A stretch of DNA of 23,268 nt, from assembly GCA_903887655.1 (NCBI GenBank), contig CAISQQ010000347.1:1-23268 (forward strand). The letters run 5' to 3'. The position numbers and the translations under genes are program-made. The stretch comes from an uncultured Burkholderiales bacterium (GTDB lineage Bacteria; Pseudomonadota; Gammaproteobacteria; Burkholderiales; Burkholderiaceae_C). The notes below the pieces were generated by a model. That model had not been told where the DNA came from and did no database searches. It saw nothing but the letters and a program-made list of their open reading frames with translations. This document shows positions 1-8,089 of this stretch, piece by piece; the stretch's first letter is position 1, and every line of letters starts with the position of its first letter.

Positions 1-18
1 ACGTGACGCCATGCGCAT
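1..18 (-). CDS. Possible 5' end of the gene after eno (FtsB-like by position only)
   Basis: Reading leftwards past the eno stop, an ATG at 18 (with another in frame at 12) opens a frame of six codons, MRMASR, that runs off the window. In Burkholderiales the gene after eno is commonly ftsB, a small divisome membrane protein. That is known context, not something visible here. Only a weak AAG-type ribosome site precedes the ATG. Too little sequence remains to identify the product. Confidence 0.25.
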
Positions 19-30
19 CTTAAACGCGCT

Positions 31-1320
31 TTAGACTTCGCGCAAGTTGTAAAACGCCAAGCGGCCTGGGTAGGAGGCCACGTCGCCCAAGTCCTCTTCG
101 ATGCGCAGGAGTTGGTTGTATTTGGCCATGCGGTCGCTGCGGCTCAAGGAGCCGGTTTTGATTTGACCGGCATTGCTGCCCACCGCGATGTCGGCAATGG
201 TGGTGTCCTCGGTCTCGCCGGAGCGGTGCGAGATGACGTTGGTGTAGCCCGCACGCTTGGCCATTTCAATCGCTTCAAAGGTCTCGCTCAAGGTGCCGAT
301 TTGATTAATTTTGATCAAAATCGAGTTGGCAATGCCTTGGTCGATACCTTGTTTGAGAATTTTGGTGTTGGTGACAAACAAATCGTCGCCCACCAACTGC
401 ACCTTGGATTTGAGCCGATCCGACAAGGTCTTCCAGCCGCTCCAGTCACCTTCGGCCATGCCGTCTTCGATGCTGATGATGGGGTACTTGTCGCACCAAG
501 ACGCGAGCATGTCGCTCCAAGCGGGCGCTTCCAGGCTCAAGCCTTCGCCCGAGAGCTCATAGCGTCCATTCTTGTAGAACTCGCTGGCCGCACAATCGAG
601 GCCCAGCACAATTTGAGAGCCCGCTGTGAAGCCCGCCGCATCGATGGCGTCGAGCACCATTTGAATGGCCGCCTCGTGGTTTTTAACGCTCGGGGCAAAG
701 CCGCCTTCGTCGCCCACGGCCGTGCTGATGCCTTGCTTGTTGAGCAAGGCTTTGAGCGCATGAAAAACCTCCGCACCGTAGCGAAGGGCTTCTCTAAAAC
801 TGGTCGCTCCAACCGGGATGATCATGAATTCTTGCAAATCCAAATTGTTGTTGGCGTGGGCGCCACCATTGATCACATTCATCATGGGCACGGGCATTTG
901 CATCTTGCCCATGCCACCAAAATAGCGGTAAAGGGGCAAGCCGGCTTCTTCAGCCGCCGCTTTGGCCACCGCCATCGACACGGCCAGCATGGCGTTGGCA
1001 CCGAGCTTGGATTTGTTGTCGGTCGCGTCGAGATCGATCAAGGTCTTGTCCAAAAATGCTTGCTCGCTCGCGTCCAGACCCAATACGGCTTCGCAAATCT
1101 CGGTGTTGATGTGCTCCACGGCTTTGAGCACGCCTTTGCCCAAATAACGGCTGGGGTCACCGTCCCTGAGCTCAATGGCCTCGCGCGTTCCGGTGGAGGC
1201 GCCCGAGGGCACTGCCGCACGGCCCATGGTGCCACTCTCCAATAAGACATCACACTCTACGGTGGGGTTGCCACGGCTGTCTAAAATTTCGCGACCAACG
1301 ATATCAACAATAGCGCTCAT
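31..1320 (-). CDS. eno: Enolase (phosphopyruvate hydratase)
   Basis: Converts 2-phosphoglycerate to phosphoenolpyruvate in glycolysis; in many proteobacteria it also scaffolds the RNA degradosome. The protein is 429 residues, the normal family length (E. coli 432). Visible hallmarks are the mobile loop SGAST near residue 39, GDEGGFAP with the catalytic glutamate near 205, GDDLFVTN near 311, the LIKINQIGT segment with the catalytic lysine near 337, and SHRSGETEDT from about 364. I chose the ATG at 1320 because GTGAAAG lies about ten bases upstream and homologues start MSAIVD; an in-frame TTG at 1329 is less likely. It is last in the pyrG-kdsA-eno block. The 124-bp gap to kdsA is AT-rich near eno and could hold its own promoter, but no convincing -35/-10 pair was found. 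Confidence 0.98.
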   Translation of the reverse strand: MSAIVDIVGREILDSRGNPTVECDVLLESGTMGRAAVPSGASTGTREAIELRDGDPSRYLGKGVLKAVEHINTEICEAVLGLDASEQAFLDKTLIDLDATDNKSKLGANAMLAVSMAVAKAAAEEAGLPLYRYFGGMGKMQMPVPMMNVINGGAHANNNLDLQEFMIIPVGATSFREALRYGAEVFHALKALLNKQGISTAVGDEGGFAPSVKNHEAAIQMVLDAIDAAGFTAGSQIVLGLDCAASEFYKNGRYELSGEGLSLEAPAWSDMLASWCDKYPIISIEDGMAEGDWSGWKTLSDRLKSKVQLVGDDLFVTNTKILKQGIDQGIANSILIKINQIGTLSETFEAIEMAKRAGYTNVISHRSGETEDTTIADIAVGSNAGQIKTGSLSRSDRMAKYNQLLRIEEDLGDVASYPGRLAFYNLREV

Positions 1321-1444
1321 GAATGACAAACTTTCACGAAGTTAATAAAAAAATGAAAAGGCAAGGATAAACAGGAAGGTACAACTGCAAACGTGAACTG
1401 AGAAAAATGAAACATCACGTGAGTGCACAGCCTCGAGCGTCAAC

Positions 1445-2302
1445 TCAGGCTTCAAAATGGTTTTCAACGAAAGGTCGGCTTTTGGTGACCCGGTCCAAAT
1501 CGATCAAGCTCTCCAAGAGGGCTCTCATGTGTTTGAGGGGGACCGCGTTGGGGCCGTCGCTCATGGCGTTGTTCGGGTCCGGGTGGGTCTCCATGAACAG
1601 GCCACTCACCCCCACGGCCACGGCCGCGCGCGCGAGCACGGGCACCATCTCGCGCATGCCGCCAGAACTTTGTCCCTGGCCGCCGGGCAGCTGCACGGAG
1701 TGAGTGGCATCAAAAACGATGGGTACTTGGCACTCTCGCATGATGGCCAAGGCGCGCATGTCGCTCACCAAGTTGTTGTAGCCAAAACTAGCACCTCGCT
1801 CGCAGGCCATGAAGGCATCGGTGTTGAGCCCCGCGCGCTGGGCAGCAGCGCGCGCTTTGTCGATCACATTTTTCATCTCGTGGGGCGAGAGAAATTGTCC
1901 CTTTTTGATGTTGACAGGCTTGCCCGAGCAGGCCACCGCGTGGATGAAATCGGTTTGGCGGCATAAAAAGGCCGGGGTTTGCAGCACGTCGACCACTTGG
2001 GCGACGTGGGCAATGTCCTCTTGGCGGTGTACATCGGTCAAGATGGGCAGCTGGAGATCGCGCTTGATCTTGGCCAAAATCTCCAAACCTCGCTCCATGC
2101 CGGGGCCTCGAAAGCCGCTCTCAGAGGTGCGGTTGGCTTTGTCGTAGCTCGACTTAAAAATAAAGGAGACCCCCAACTCCTGGCACAGGGCTTGAAGCGT
2201 GCCCGCGGTGTCCATTTGCAGCTGCTCGGACTCGACCACGCAAGGGCCTGCAATTAAGAAAAAGGGTTGGTCTAAACCGACCTCAAAGCCGCACAGTTTC
2301 AT
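1445..2302 (-). CDS. kdsA: 3-deoxy-8-phosphooctulonate synthase (KDO-8-phosphate synthase), metal-dependent type
   Basis: Condenses phosphoenolpyruvate with arabinose 5-phosphate to give KDO 8-phosphate, the committed step for the KDO of the lipopolysaccharide inner core. It has 285 residues, a normal length. The N-terminal strand reads FFLIAGPC with Cys21, where the metal-independent E. coli enzyme has Asn. His201 (in DATHSVQLPGG), Glu238 (METHPDP) and Asp249 complete the metal set seen in the Aquifex-type enzyme, with the same His-Glu and Glu-Asp spacings of 37 and 11. Other family motifs are FKSSYDKANRTS, PAFLCRQTD and NIKKGQFLSP. It sits 103 bp downstream of pyrG and 124 bp upstream of eno, a common betaproteobacterial order that links nucleotide-sugar and PEP supply. 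The metal-dependent call is inferred from residues. Confidence 0.97.
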   Translation of the reverse strand: MKLCGFEVGLDQPFFLIAGPCVVESEQLQMDTAGTLQALCQELGVSFIFKSSYDKANRTSESGFRGPGMERGLEILAKIKRDLQLPILTDVHRQEDIAHVAQVVDVLQTPAFLCRQTDFIHAVACSGKPVNIKKGQFLSPHEMKNVIDKARAAAQRAGLNTDAFMACERGASFGYNNLVSDMRALAIMRECQVPIVFDATHSVQLPGGQGQSSGGMREMVPVLARAAVAVGVSGLFMETHPDPNNAMSDGPNAVPLKHMRALLESLIDLDRVTKSRPFVENHFEA

Positions 2303-2374
2303 AGTGTCTCAACAGTCATGGGCGTGTAGGGTTGGGGCATGGGTGGTGAGGATGGGGGCGAAAAGAAGGGGGCA

Positions 2375-2396
2375 GTGTCAAAGGCTGTGTCAAAGG
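2375..2396. repeat. Short direct repeat between pyrG and kdsA
   Basis: Two exact copies of GTGTCAAAGG lie two bases apart in the 103-bp pyrG-kdsA spacer, just downstream of the pyrG stop. No hairpin or T-run accompanies them. They may be replication slippage and no function can be assigned. Confidence 0.5.
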
Positions 2397-2405
2397 ATCG
2401 AGCGC

Positions 2406-4076
2406 TCAAGTGCTCGCGCTCAGTGCGTGGGTTTGGCCCTCTTTTTGCGCCAATGCACTTGCAATGAAGTGATTAAAGAGCGGGTGACCATCCCAAGGGG
2501 TGGACTTGAACTCGGGGTGAAACTGCACCCCCATGAACCAAGGGTGCACACTTTGGGGCAATTCAATGATTTCTGTCAGGCGCTCACTTTGGGTGATGGC
2601 CGAAATCACCAAGCCGGCTTTTTGCAGGGCATCGAGGTAGTTCACGTTGGCCTCGTAGCGGTGGCGGTGGCGCTCGCTCACGGTGTCGCCATAAATCTCA
2701 TGCGCCAAGGTGTTGGCGCCCACGTCGGAGGACTGCGCGCCCAAGCGCATGGTGCCGCCCATGTCGGAGTTGGCGTCGCGTTTTTTGATGCTGCCGTCCT
2801 CATCTTTCCACTCGTTGATGAGGGCAATCACGGGGTGGGGGCTGTCGGGGTCGAATTCGGTGCTGTTGGCCCCTTCCAGGTGGGCCACGTGGCGGGCAAA
2901 CTCAATGGTGGCGACTTGCATGCCTAGGCAAATGCCCAAGTAGGGAATTCGGTGCACACGGGCGTATTGGGCCGCGGCGATTTTGCCTTCAATACCGCGC
3001 TTGCCAAAGCCCCCTGGCACCAAAATCGCATCCACCGCGGACAACTGCTCGATGTTTTGAGGGGTCAGGGTCTCAGAGTCAATGTACTGAATTTTCACGC
3101 GCGCGCAGTTTTTCATGCCCGCATGCCTGAGCGCTTCATTCAACGATTTGTAGCTGTCGGACAAGTCCACGTATTTGCCAACCATGGCGATGGTGAGCTC
3201 ATTTTTGGGGTCTTCAACCTCACTCACCAGTCGGTCCCAGCGCGAGAGGTCGGCCGCTTGGGTGTGCAAGTCCAGTTTTTTGCAAATGAGATCATCCAGC
3301 CCTTGCTCGTGCAGCATGCGGGGGACTTTGTAGATCACATTGACGTCCCACATGGAGATCACGCCGGACTCGGGCACGTTGGAGAAGAGGGAGATTTTGC
3401 TGCGTTCCTCCTCTGGGATGGGGCGGTCAGCGCGGCAGACCAGGGCGTCGGCTTGGATGCCGATTTCTCTGAGTTTTTGAGCGGTGTGTTGGGTGGGCTT
3501 GGTTTTGAGCTCGCCAGCAGCAGCAATCCAAGGCACGTAGCTCAAGTGCACAAAGGCGGCGTTTTGCGGGCCCATCTTCAGGCTCATTTGGCGCACCGCC
3601 TCTAAAAACGGCAAGGACTCAATGTCACCCACGGTGCCGCCGATTTCAACAATCGCCACATCCACCGCACGGTCGGTGCCCATTCCTGAGCCGCGTTTGA
3701 TGAAGTCTTGGATTTCGTTGGTGATGTGGGGAATGACCTGGACGGTCTTGCCCAAGTAGACGCCACGACGCTCTTTTTCCAGCACACTTTGGTAGATTTG
3801 ACCCGTGGTGAAGTTGTTGGCTCGGCGCATGCGCGTGGTGATGAAACGCTCATAGTGACCCAAGTCCAAATCGGTCTCTGCCCCGTCTTCGGTGACAAAC
3901 ACCTCACCGTGCTGGAATGGCGACATCGTGCCAGGGTCCACATTGATGTAGGGGTCGAGTTTTATGAGGGTGACTTTTAAGCCGCGAGACTCAAGGATCG
4001 CAGCAAGGGAGGCTGAGGCGATTCCCTTACCCAGGGAGGACACCACACCGCCAGTGACGAAGACAAATTTAGTCAT
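2406..4076 (-). CDS. pyrG: CTP synthase (glutamine-hydrolysing)
   Basis: Makes CTP from UTP, ATP and glutamine. It has 556 residues, close to the usual 545. The N-terminal synthetase domain begins with the P-loop-like VTGGVVSSLGKGI (residues 7-19), followed by LIKLDPYINVDPGTM and EDGAETDLDLGHYERF. The C-terminal class I glutamine amidotransferase domain (about 295-540) carries the nucleophile Cys383 in GICLGMQ, with His520 and Glu522 in FHPE. It is the first gene of the minus-strand block and is divergent from coaBC across an 84-bp gap. That gap holds an exact TATAAT reading towards pyrG and a sequence identical to the 16S rRNA anti-Shine-Dalgarno tail in the predicted leader. No good ribosome site precedes the ATG, so translation may be weakly initiated or regulated; that is inference. 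Confidence 0.98.
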   Translation of the reverse strand: MTKFVFVTGGVVSSLGKGIASASLAAILESRGLKVTLIKLDPYINVDPGTMSPFQHGEVFVTEDGAETDLDLGHYERFITTRMRRANNFTTGQIYQSVLEKERRGVYLGKTVQVIPHITNEIQDFIKRGSGMGTDRAVDVAIVEIGGTVGDIESLPFLEAVRQMSLKMGPQNAAFVHLSYVPWIAAAGELKTKPTQHTAQKLREIGIQADALVCRADRPIPEEERSKISLFSNVPESGVISMWDVNVIYKVPRMLHEQGLDDLICKKLDLHTQAADLSRWDRLVSEVEDPKNELTIAMVGKYVDLSDSYKSLNEALRHAGMKNCARVKIQYIDSETLTPQNIEQLSAVDAILVPGGFGKRGIEGKIAAAQYARVHRIPYLGICLGMQVATIEFARHVAHLEGANSTEFDPDSPHPVIALINEWKDEDGSIKKRDANSDMGGTMRLGAQSSDVGANTLAHEIYGDTVSERHRHRYEANVNYLDALQKAGLVISAITQSERLTEIIELPQSVHPWFMGVQFHPEFKSTPWDGHPLFNHFIASALAQKEGQTHALSAST

Positions 4077-4116
4077 GCCAATCGGGGACGAGCGCCCAAG
4101 GAGGTGGTAAAGTGAG

Positions 4117-4122
4117 ATTATA
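4117..4122 (-). promoter_or_regulatory. Candidate -10 box for pyrG
   Basis: The minus strand reads an exact TATAAT here, about 41 bases upstream of the pyrG ATG. At the expected 16-18 base spacing the -35 region (around CGCACA) is poor, so recognition would rely on the -10 or an activator. The predicted start near 4110 gives a leader of roughly 34 bases that contains CACCTCCTT. Confidence 0.45.
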
Positions 4123-4160
4123 GGGCTTGTTTGAAGTCATGTGCGAAGCTTGGAGCGAGC

Positions 4161-5387
4161 ATGAACGCAATCTGGGGTAAAAAAATTGTTTTGGGCTTGA
4201 GCGGTGGCATTGCTTGCTACAAGGCCGCTCAGTTGTGCCGTTTGCTCATCAAAGCGGGCGCGCAAGTTCAGGTGGTCATGACCGAGTCGGCCGCCCAGTT
4301 CATCACGCCCGTGACCATGCAAGCCTTGTCCAACCAGGAGGTCTTCACCTCTCAGTGGGACGCCAGGCCTTCCAACAACATGGCCCACATCAACTTGACT
4401 CGCGAGGCTGATTTGGTGCTGGTCGCGCCCGCCAGTGCCGACTTCATGGCCAAACTGCTGCACGGTCAAGCCGATGAGTTGCTCAGCCTGTTGTGCTTGG
4501 CCCGTCCCATCGCCTCTTGTCCTTTGGTGTTGGCGCCCGCCATGAACCGAGAGATGTGGCAGCACCCTGCCACTGTGCGCAATGTGGGGCAACTCAACCT
4601 TGATGGCGCCCATGTGCTGGGGGTGGGTGCGGGGGACCAAGCTTGTGGCGAGAGCGGAGACGGTCGCATGCTCGAGCCCGAAGAGATTGTCCAAGAGGTG
4701 GCCCGTGTGTTGACCTCACCCACACTGCTGGGGCGCCGAGTGCTCGTGAGCGCCGGCCCCACTTGGGAGGCCATCGACCCCGTGCGCGCCATCACCAACC
4801 GCTCGAGCGGCAAGATGGGCTACGCCGTGGCCAGTGCGGCTTGGCGAGCCGGCGCACAAGTCACGCTCGTGAGCGGGCCAGTGGCCTTGCCTGCCCCGAG
4901 AGGGGTGAGTCGCATCCTGGTTGAATCGGCCCAACAGATGCATGAAGCGGTCATGGCGGGGGCTCAGCAGCACGATGTCTTCATCTCCACTGCCGCCGTG
5001 GCCGACTGGCGGGTGAAGGACGTTGCAGCGCACAAAATCAAAAAAACTCCCGGCAGTGCGGCGCCGGCCTTGGAGTTCATCCAAAACCCCGACATTTTGG
5101 CCAGTGTGGCCAAGGGCGAGCGCGCCCAAGCGCACGCCCTCTTCTGTGTGGGCTTTGCCGCAGAAACCCAGGACTTGGCGCGCTATGCCAGCGAAAAAAG
5201 GCTCTCCAAAGGGGTGCCCTTGATGGTGGGCAATTGGGGCCCGGCCACGTTTGGCTTGGATGACAATGAGCTGCTGCTCGTTGATGAGCACGGCTCGAGC
5301 ACCTTGCCCAGGGCGAGCAAAGACGAGTTGGCCCAGCAGCTGGTGGGCGAAATTGCCCAGCGCTTGCCGTCTTTTTTTCAGGTTTAA
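4161..5387 (+). CDS. coaBC: Bifunctional phosphopantothenoylcysteine decarboxylase / phosphopantothenate-cysteine ligase
   Basis: Carries out two successive steps of coenzyme A synthesis: CTP-dependent joining of cysteine to 4'-phosphopantothenate (CoaB) and FMN-dependent decarboxylation (CoaC). The 408 residues match the family (E. coli 406). The CoaC half (1 to about 187) shows GLSGGIACYKA, the catalytic His76 in NNMAHINLT, the PAMNREMW motif with Asn129, and Cys162 in the ACGESGDGRM flap. The CoaB half shows SAGPTWEAIDPVR, ITNRSSGKMG with Asn213, AAVADWRV near 279 and the KIKK lysine cluster near 292. I chose the ATG at 4161 because GGAG lies five bases upstream; a TTG at 4131 would add ten residues. 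It is followed after 18 bp by dut, so the two are probably cotranscribed. PyrG next door makes the CTP that CoaB uses. Confidence 0.97.
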   Translation: MNAIWGKKIVLGLSGGIACYKAAQLCRLLIKAGAQVQVVMTESAAQFITPVTMQALSNQEVFTSQWDARPSNNMAHINLTREADLVLVAPASADFMAKLLHGQADELLSLLCLARPIASCPLVLAPAMNREMWQHPATVRNVGQLNLDGAHVLGVGAGDQACGESGDGRMLEPEEIVQEVARVLTSPTLLGRRVLVSAGPTWEAIDPVRAITNRSSGKMGYAVASAAWRAGAQVTLVSGPVALPAPRGVSRILVESAQQMHEAVMAGAQQHDVFISTAAVADWRVKDVAAHKIKKTPGSAAPALEFIQNPDILASVAKGERAQAHALFCVGFAAETQDLARYASEKRLSKGVPLMVGNWGPATFGLDDNELLLVDEHGSSTLPRASKDELAQQLVGEIAQRLPSFFQV

Positions 5388-5405
5388 ACCTTTGATTGTG
5401 TCACC

Positions 5406-5855
5406 ATGAACATTGAACTCAAGGTCCTTGACGACCGAATGAAAGCGCATTTGCCCCAGTACGCGACGCCGGGCAGCGCGGGCTTGGATTTGCGCGCTTG
5501 CTTGGACTCGGCCATCACCTTGGGGCCCAACGAGTGGCAACTGGTCTCGACGGGGATTGCCATTCATGTGGCCGATCCGAGTTATGCGGCGGTGATTTTG
5601 CCCCGCTCAGGCCTGGGCCACAAACACGGCATTGTCCTGGGGAACTTGGTCGGGTTGATTGACAGCGACTACCAAGGCGCCCTCATGGTGAGTGCTTGGA
5701 ACCGCTCGAGCGTGCCCTATGTTTTGAATCCCATGGAGCGCTTGGCGCAACTGGTGATCGTGCCTGTGGTGCAAGCGCAGTTTCAGGTGGTGAGCGAGTT
5801 CACGGGCTCGAGCTTTCGAGGCGAGGGCGGTTACGGCTCCACTGGCAAGGCTTAG
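5406..5855 (+). CDS. dut: Deoxyuridine 5'-triphosphate nucleotidohydrolase (dUTPase)
   Basis: Hydrolyses dUTP to dUMP and pyrophosphate, keeping uracil out of DNA and supplying thymidylate synthesis. The 149 residues fit the homotrimeric dUTPase family. All five family motifs are visible in order: PGSAGLDLRA (22-31), PRSGLG (66-71), the GNLVGLIDSDYQG segment with the catalytic aspartate near 86, ERLAQLVIVP (111-120), and the C-terminal glycine-rich RGEGGYGSTG that closes over the substrate. It starts 18 bp after coaBC; coaBC-dut is a widespread pairing in proteobacteria. It converges on slpA, and the 91-bp spacer contains hairpins and a run of eight A. Confidence 0.98.
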   Translation: MNIELKVLDDRMKAHLPQYATPGSAGLDLRACLDSAITLGPNEWQLVSTGIAIHVADPSYAAVILPRSGLGHKHGIVLGNLVGLIDSDYQGALMVSAWNRSSVPYVLNPMERLAQLVIVPVVQAQFQVVSEFTGSSFRGEGGYGSTGKA

Positions 5856-5862
5856 GTCTGAC

Positions 5863-5890
5863 AAAAAAAAGGGGGCAGGCCAACACGCCC
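5863..5890 (-). terminator. Possible terminator for slpA
   Basis: Read on the minus strand, GGGC...GCCC can form a short stem followed by two C and eight T. The stem is only four base pairs, so the call is weak. A stronger 8-bp stem (5894-5917) lies just upstream on the same transcript. Confidence 0.35.
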
Positions 5891-5893
5891 AGG

Positions 5894-5917
5894 GTGAGGC
5901 GAGCGCCGCCGCCTCAC
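5894..5917. repeat. Inverted repeat in the dut/slpA convergent spacer
   Basis: The perfect 8-bp arms GTGAGGCG and CGCCTCAC are separated by eight bases. This GC-rich hairpin can form in the 3' end of either convergent transcript. It may act with the T-run on the slpA side as a terminator or mRNA-stabilising end. Confidence 0.55.
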
Positions 5918-5946
5918 GCGCTCATTGAAAGCGCTCTCTCCAAGTG

Positions 5947-6666
5947 TCAATGCAAGCGTTTTTGGTGGGTGTTGCTGGTGGGCTCGCCGCTGCTCGTGCC
6001 CTTGGGGTCTTCAAGGCCGGTGTCTTCATCGTCATCGTCAATGTCATCGAAAATTTCATCGAGCTGGGCCAAGGCGGGGTTGATCTGGGCGAGGTCGAGC
6101 GTGGTGATGTCGCTATCGGCGCTGGGCTCGAAAGCGTCAAGTGCCTTTGCGCGCGAGGGGGACACAGCGAGCTCAGGCGAGTAAAAAAATCCCACCCCCA
6201 TGCTCGACGCTTGGAGCTCTGCAGCCGTGGCCTCGCGCACGCGATGCACCTTCAAATGCAGCCGCAAGGCGATGCCCGACAAGGGATGATTGCCGTCGAG
6301 CACCACGTGATCGGGGTAAATATCGGTGATGGTGTACAAATGCTCCCGGGGGGCCTGGAGCGAGCCGCTGCTGGGCAAGGCAGAGCCTTCCAAGCACTGA
6401 CCTTCTTCGATCTCTGCCGGAAAGAGAGCGCGTGACTCCAGAAACACCAATTGTTCGTTGTAGTCGCCAAAAGCGTCTTCGGGCTCCAAGTGCAAATCCA
6501 ATGTGGCGCCGACAGTCTGCCCCAAGAGGGCGTGCTCGATTTTGGCGAGCAAATCTCGGCCACCGACAAAGAATTCAACGCCTTCTTGGAGTTCGTCCAA
6601 AGTCGTGCCCAAAGTGTCTTTGAGTGTCCAGGTCAATTCGACCACGCAAGGTATAGTGATGTTCAT
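5947..6666 (-). CDS. slpA: FKBP-type peptidyl-prolyl cis-trans isomerase, SlpA/FkpB-like, with acidic C-terminal tail
   Basis: A cytoplasmic prolyl isomerase of the SlyD/SlpA class. The FKBP core (about 1-75 and 130-150) is interrupted by an insert-in-flap domain; EPEDAFGDYNEQLV (61-74) and VVLDGNHPLSGIAL (121-134) are class hallmarks. No signal peptide is seen. At 239 residues it is much longer than E. coli FkpB (149). The extra length is a tail from about 165 rich in Asp and Glu, peaking near 203-220, with few histidines, so it is not the metal-binding tail of SlyD. I start at the ATG at 6666 because homologues begin MNI..PCVV; an ATG six codons upstream (6684) is possible. It is divergent from the oxygenase gene with a 67-bp gap. 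Confidence 0.9.
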   Translation of the reverse strand: MNITIPCVVELTWTLKDTLGTTLDELQEGVEFFVGGRDLLAKIEHALLGQTVGATLDLHLEPEDAFGDYNEQLVFLESRALFPAEIEEGQCLEGSALPSSGSLQAPREHLYTITDIYPDHVVLDGNHPLSGIALRLHLKVHRVREATAAELQASSMGVGFFYSPELAVSPSRAKALDAFEPSADSDITTLDLAQINPALAQLDEIFDDIDDDDEDTGLEDPKGTSSGEPTSNTHQKRLH

Positions 6667-6733
6667 GGTGAGCGATTGTCGCATTTCGTGCTCGCCCTTG
6701 TCCTTGACCCTTTTTAACCGAGACCGACTGCAC

Positions 6734-7987
6734 ATGACCCCTCTTGACCAACCCTGCGCTCTTTTGGGCGGCCTGAGCCCTGAGGACTTCATGCGCCACT
6801 ACTGGCAAAAAAAGCCCTTGTTGATCCGTGGCGCTGTTCCAGGCTTTAAAGCCGTGATCACGCGCTCTGCGCTTTTTGCCTTGGCCCAAAGGGATGAGGT
6901 GGAGTCTCGATTGGTCGTCCAGTCGGGCCCCAAGAATCGAGCTGGCAGTTGGACTTTGAGGCGAGGGCCCTTTGGGCGCAAAAGCCTGCCGCCGTTGGCG
7001 CAAAAAGCCTGGAGTTTGCTCGTTCAAGGGGTGAATTTGTACGACGCGAAAGCCCACGACTTGATGGAGCAGTTCAGCTTCATTCCACGGGTGAGGCTAG
7101 ATGACTTGATGATCTCGTATGCCAGTGACCAAGGCGGCGTGGGCCCTCACTTTGACAGCTACGATGTGTTTTTATTGCAGGCCCAAGGTGTGCGTCGCTG
7201 GCGCATCGCTCAAAACACGGACCCCACCCTGGTCAAAGGCGCTGAGCTTAAAATTTTGGCCCGCTTCAAGCACGAGCAGGAGTGGGACTTGGAGCCCGGT
7301 GACATGCTCTACCTGCCACCGAGCTATGCCCATGAAGGGGTTGCCCAAGGCGAATGCATGACCTACTCGATTGGCTTCAAGAGCCCAAGCGGTGTGGCCC
7401 TGGCGCAAGAGGTGATGGCCTGCCTGGCCGATGGTGGCGAAGGCTCCCGAGCTACATCGGCCTTTTATACCGACCCCGCGCAGACGGCCACCGCCAATTC
7501 GGCAGAAATTCCGAAGGCTTTACAAAACTTTGCCTTTGAAAACTACCAGCGTTTGGCCCAGGATGAGCGGCTTTTTCAGCGCGCTTTGGGTGAGACCTTG
7601 ACCGAGCCCAAGCACCATGTTTGGTTTCAAGCGTCGATGCAAGGCGACCCTAGCGTTTGCAAGGCGCGGCTCAAGCAGTGGGTCCACCACCCCGGTGAGG
7701 CGGTGTTGCGACTCGATCGTCAAACGCAGATGCTCTATGACGACACCCAAATTTTCATCAACGCTGAGAGCGTGGGCGTGAGTGGTTTGGAGGCAAAGGT
7801 CCTCAGGCGTTTGGCCAATGAACGTGTCTTGTTGTCCACGCGCTTCGCGCCCTTTTTGGCCCGCAGTCACCAGCCCTTGTCAGCCACTGAGGGCCGCAAG
7901 GCCGCACGGTTAGAGCAGCGCTTGGAGGACTTGCTGGCCTTGCTCGCGCAGTGGATCGAAGATGGCTGGTTGCATTTGGGCGAGTGA
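6734..7987 (+). CDS. roxA: JmjC/cupin-type 2-oxoglutarate oxygenase, RoxA/YcfD-like (ribosomal protein L16 arginine hydroxylase)
   Basis: Resembles E. coli YcfD (RoxA), an Fe(II)- and 2-oxoglutarate-dependent oxygenase that hydroxylates an arginine of ribosomal protein L16. The N-terminus FMRHYWQKKPLLIRGA matches the family entry segment. The iron triad is His139 and Asp141 in GVGPHFDSYDVF and His200 in PPSYAHEG; RRWRI and LEPGDMLYLPP are also conserved. After the cupin barrel (about 90-215) come the helical dimer region and a C-terminal winged-helix-like region (about 320-417). The 417 residues are somewhat longer than E. coli's 373. I chose the ATG at 6734, where homology begins; the frame stays open further upstream, over the slpA start, but shows no family similarity there. 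The substrate assignment rests on family knowledge. Confidence 0.88.
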   Translation: MTPLDQPCALLGGLSPEDFMRHYWQKKPLLIRGAVPGFKAVITRSALFALAQRDEVESRLVVQSGPKNRAGSWTLRRGPFGRKSLPPLAQKAWSLLVQGVNLYDAKAHDLMEQFSFIPRVRLDDLMISYASDQGGVGPHFDSYDVFLLQAQGVRRWRIAQNTDPTLVKGAELKILARFKHEQEWDLEPGDMLYLPPSYAHEGVAQGECMTYSIGFKSPSGVALAQEVMACLADGGEGSRATSAFYTDPAQTATANSAEIPKALQNFAFENYQRLAQDERLFQRALGETLTEPKHHVWFQASMQGDPSVCKARLKQWVHHPGEAVLRLDRQTQMLYDDTQIFINAESVGVSGLEAKVLRRLANERVLLSTRFAPFLARSHQPLSATEGRKAARLEQRLEDLLALLAQWIEDGWLHLGE

Positions 7988-8089
7988 AAACGCGCGCACC
8001 CGCTGCGCGGGGTCTCTTCGCTGGGCTGCAATGCGCGATGTTGTTGGGGCGCGTGCGCGGGCGTGTTTTGACAATAGTTTGCCCTCGCC

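Noticed and set aside
112..1245. Long plus-strand open frame (377 codons) across eno
   Set aside because: It lies antisense to a full-length enolase with all active-site motifs, and its translation is low-complexity with no recognisable domain. It is a by-product of codon bias in GC-rich DNA.
7995..8020. GC-rich stem after the oxygenase gene as a terminator
   Set aside because: The CCCGC/GCGGG stem is short and no T-run follows.
8068..8073. Exact TTGACA upstream of the lipoprotein gene
   Set aside because: No -10 box lies at 16-18 bases. The TTGAGA at 8090 fits the TATAAT at 17 bases.
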